14,453 bases of DNA. It comes from Methanosphaera sp. GTDB taxonomy: Archaea; Methanobacteriota; Methanobacteria; Methanobacteriales; Methanobacteriaceae. The position numbers and the translations under genes are program-made. Below are positions 14,446 to 14,453 of the stretch, piece after piece. The stretch lies in assembly GCA_013330915.1 (NCBI GenBank), contig DUHK01000096.1:1-14453 (forward strand), given 5' to 3'. The notes under the pieces are model-generated. The model had not been told where the DNA came from, ran no database searches, and saw only the letters and a list, made by a program, of their open reading frames with translations. How positions within the stretch are numbered: the stretch's first letter is position 1; every line of letters starts with the position of its first letter.

Positions 14446-14453
14446 TTTTTTTT
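14446..14453 (+). terminator. T run after the zinc-ribbon membrane protein gene
   Basis: At least eight T begin eight bases after the stop and run to the window edge. No hairpin is visible. It is a probable U-tract terminator, cut by the end of the window. Confidence 0.45.

Noticed and set aside
1..14453. CRISPR array, insertion sequence, prophage or defence island
   Set aside because: No regularly spaced repeats, transposase, integrase, terminal repeats or phage genes were found. The genes are conserved archaeal housekeeping and cofactor genes.

Overview
The window is AT-rich (roughly two thirds A+T by eye) and reads as a stretch of the chromosome of a methanogenic archaeon, most likely of the order Methanobacteriales (Methanobrevibacter/Methanosphaera type). 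The evidence is the gene content: archaeal AglB oligosaccharyltransferase, RadB recombinase, single-subunit archaeal Elp3, an HVO_0476-type zinc finger protein, the archaeal/eukaryotic type of t6A methylthiotransferase, and two genes of methanogen cofactor synthesis (beta-RFAP synthase for methanopterin, homoaconitase small subunit for coenzyme B). Starts fit archaeal usage: Shine-Dalgarno sites of the GGAGGT/GGTGA type, some TTG starts, and TATA-like boxes upstream of unit starts. The genus is not proven by anything here.

Layout. 1-765 is the 3' end of a type IA topoisomerase gene with three C-terminal zinc fingers. It runs into a convergent gene for an MrfA/Hrq1-type DUF1998 helicase (777-3095, minus). 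The two share a compact hairpin with A and T tracts that looks like a two-way terminator. A 426-bp AT-rich gap (3096-3521) carries divergent promoters and leads to aglB (3522-6056). Next come radB and a class I aminotransferase only 12 bp apart (6190-8061), probably one transcript. This meets a small PRC-barrel gene (8071-8364, minus) at a second hairpin that contains both stop codons. Divergent from the PRC-barrel gene is elp3 (8459-10084).

From 10206 to 13621 four genes are packed with gaps of 17, -1 and 10 bp: beta-RFAP synthase, homoaconitase small subunit, an HVO_0476-family zinc finger protein and a radical-SAM methylthiotransferase. Together with elp3 just upstream, this places two radical-SAM enzymes that modify the tRNA anticodon loop (positions 34 and 37) next to methanogen cofactor genes. 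The window closes with a protein of two zinc ribbons plus several membrane segments (13677-14438), apparently on its own near-leaderless promoter, ending in a T run.

The window is mostly conserved housekeeping DNA. I saw no mobile element, CRISPR array, prophage, toxin-antitoxin pair, rRNA or tRNA, and no clear new multi-gene system. The least understood items are the HVO_0476-type protein inside the cofactor/tRNA operon, the zinc-ribbon membrane protein, the PRC-barrel protein and the charged loop in AglB.
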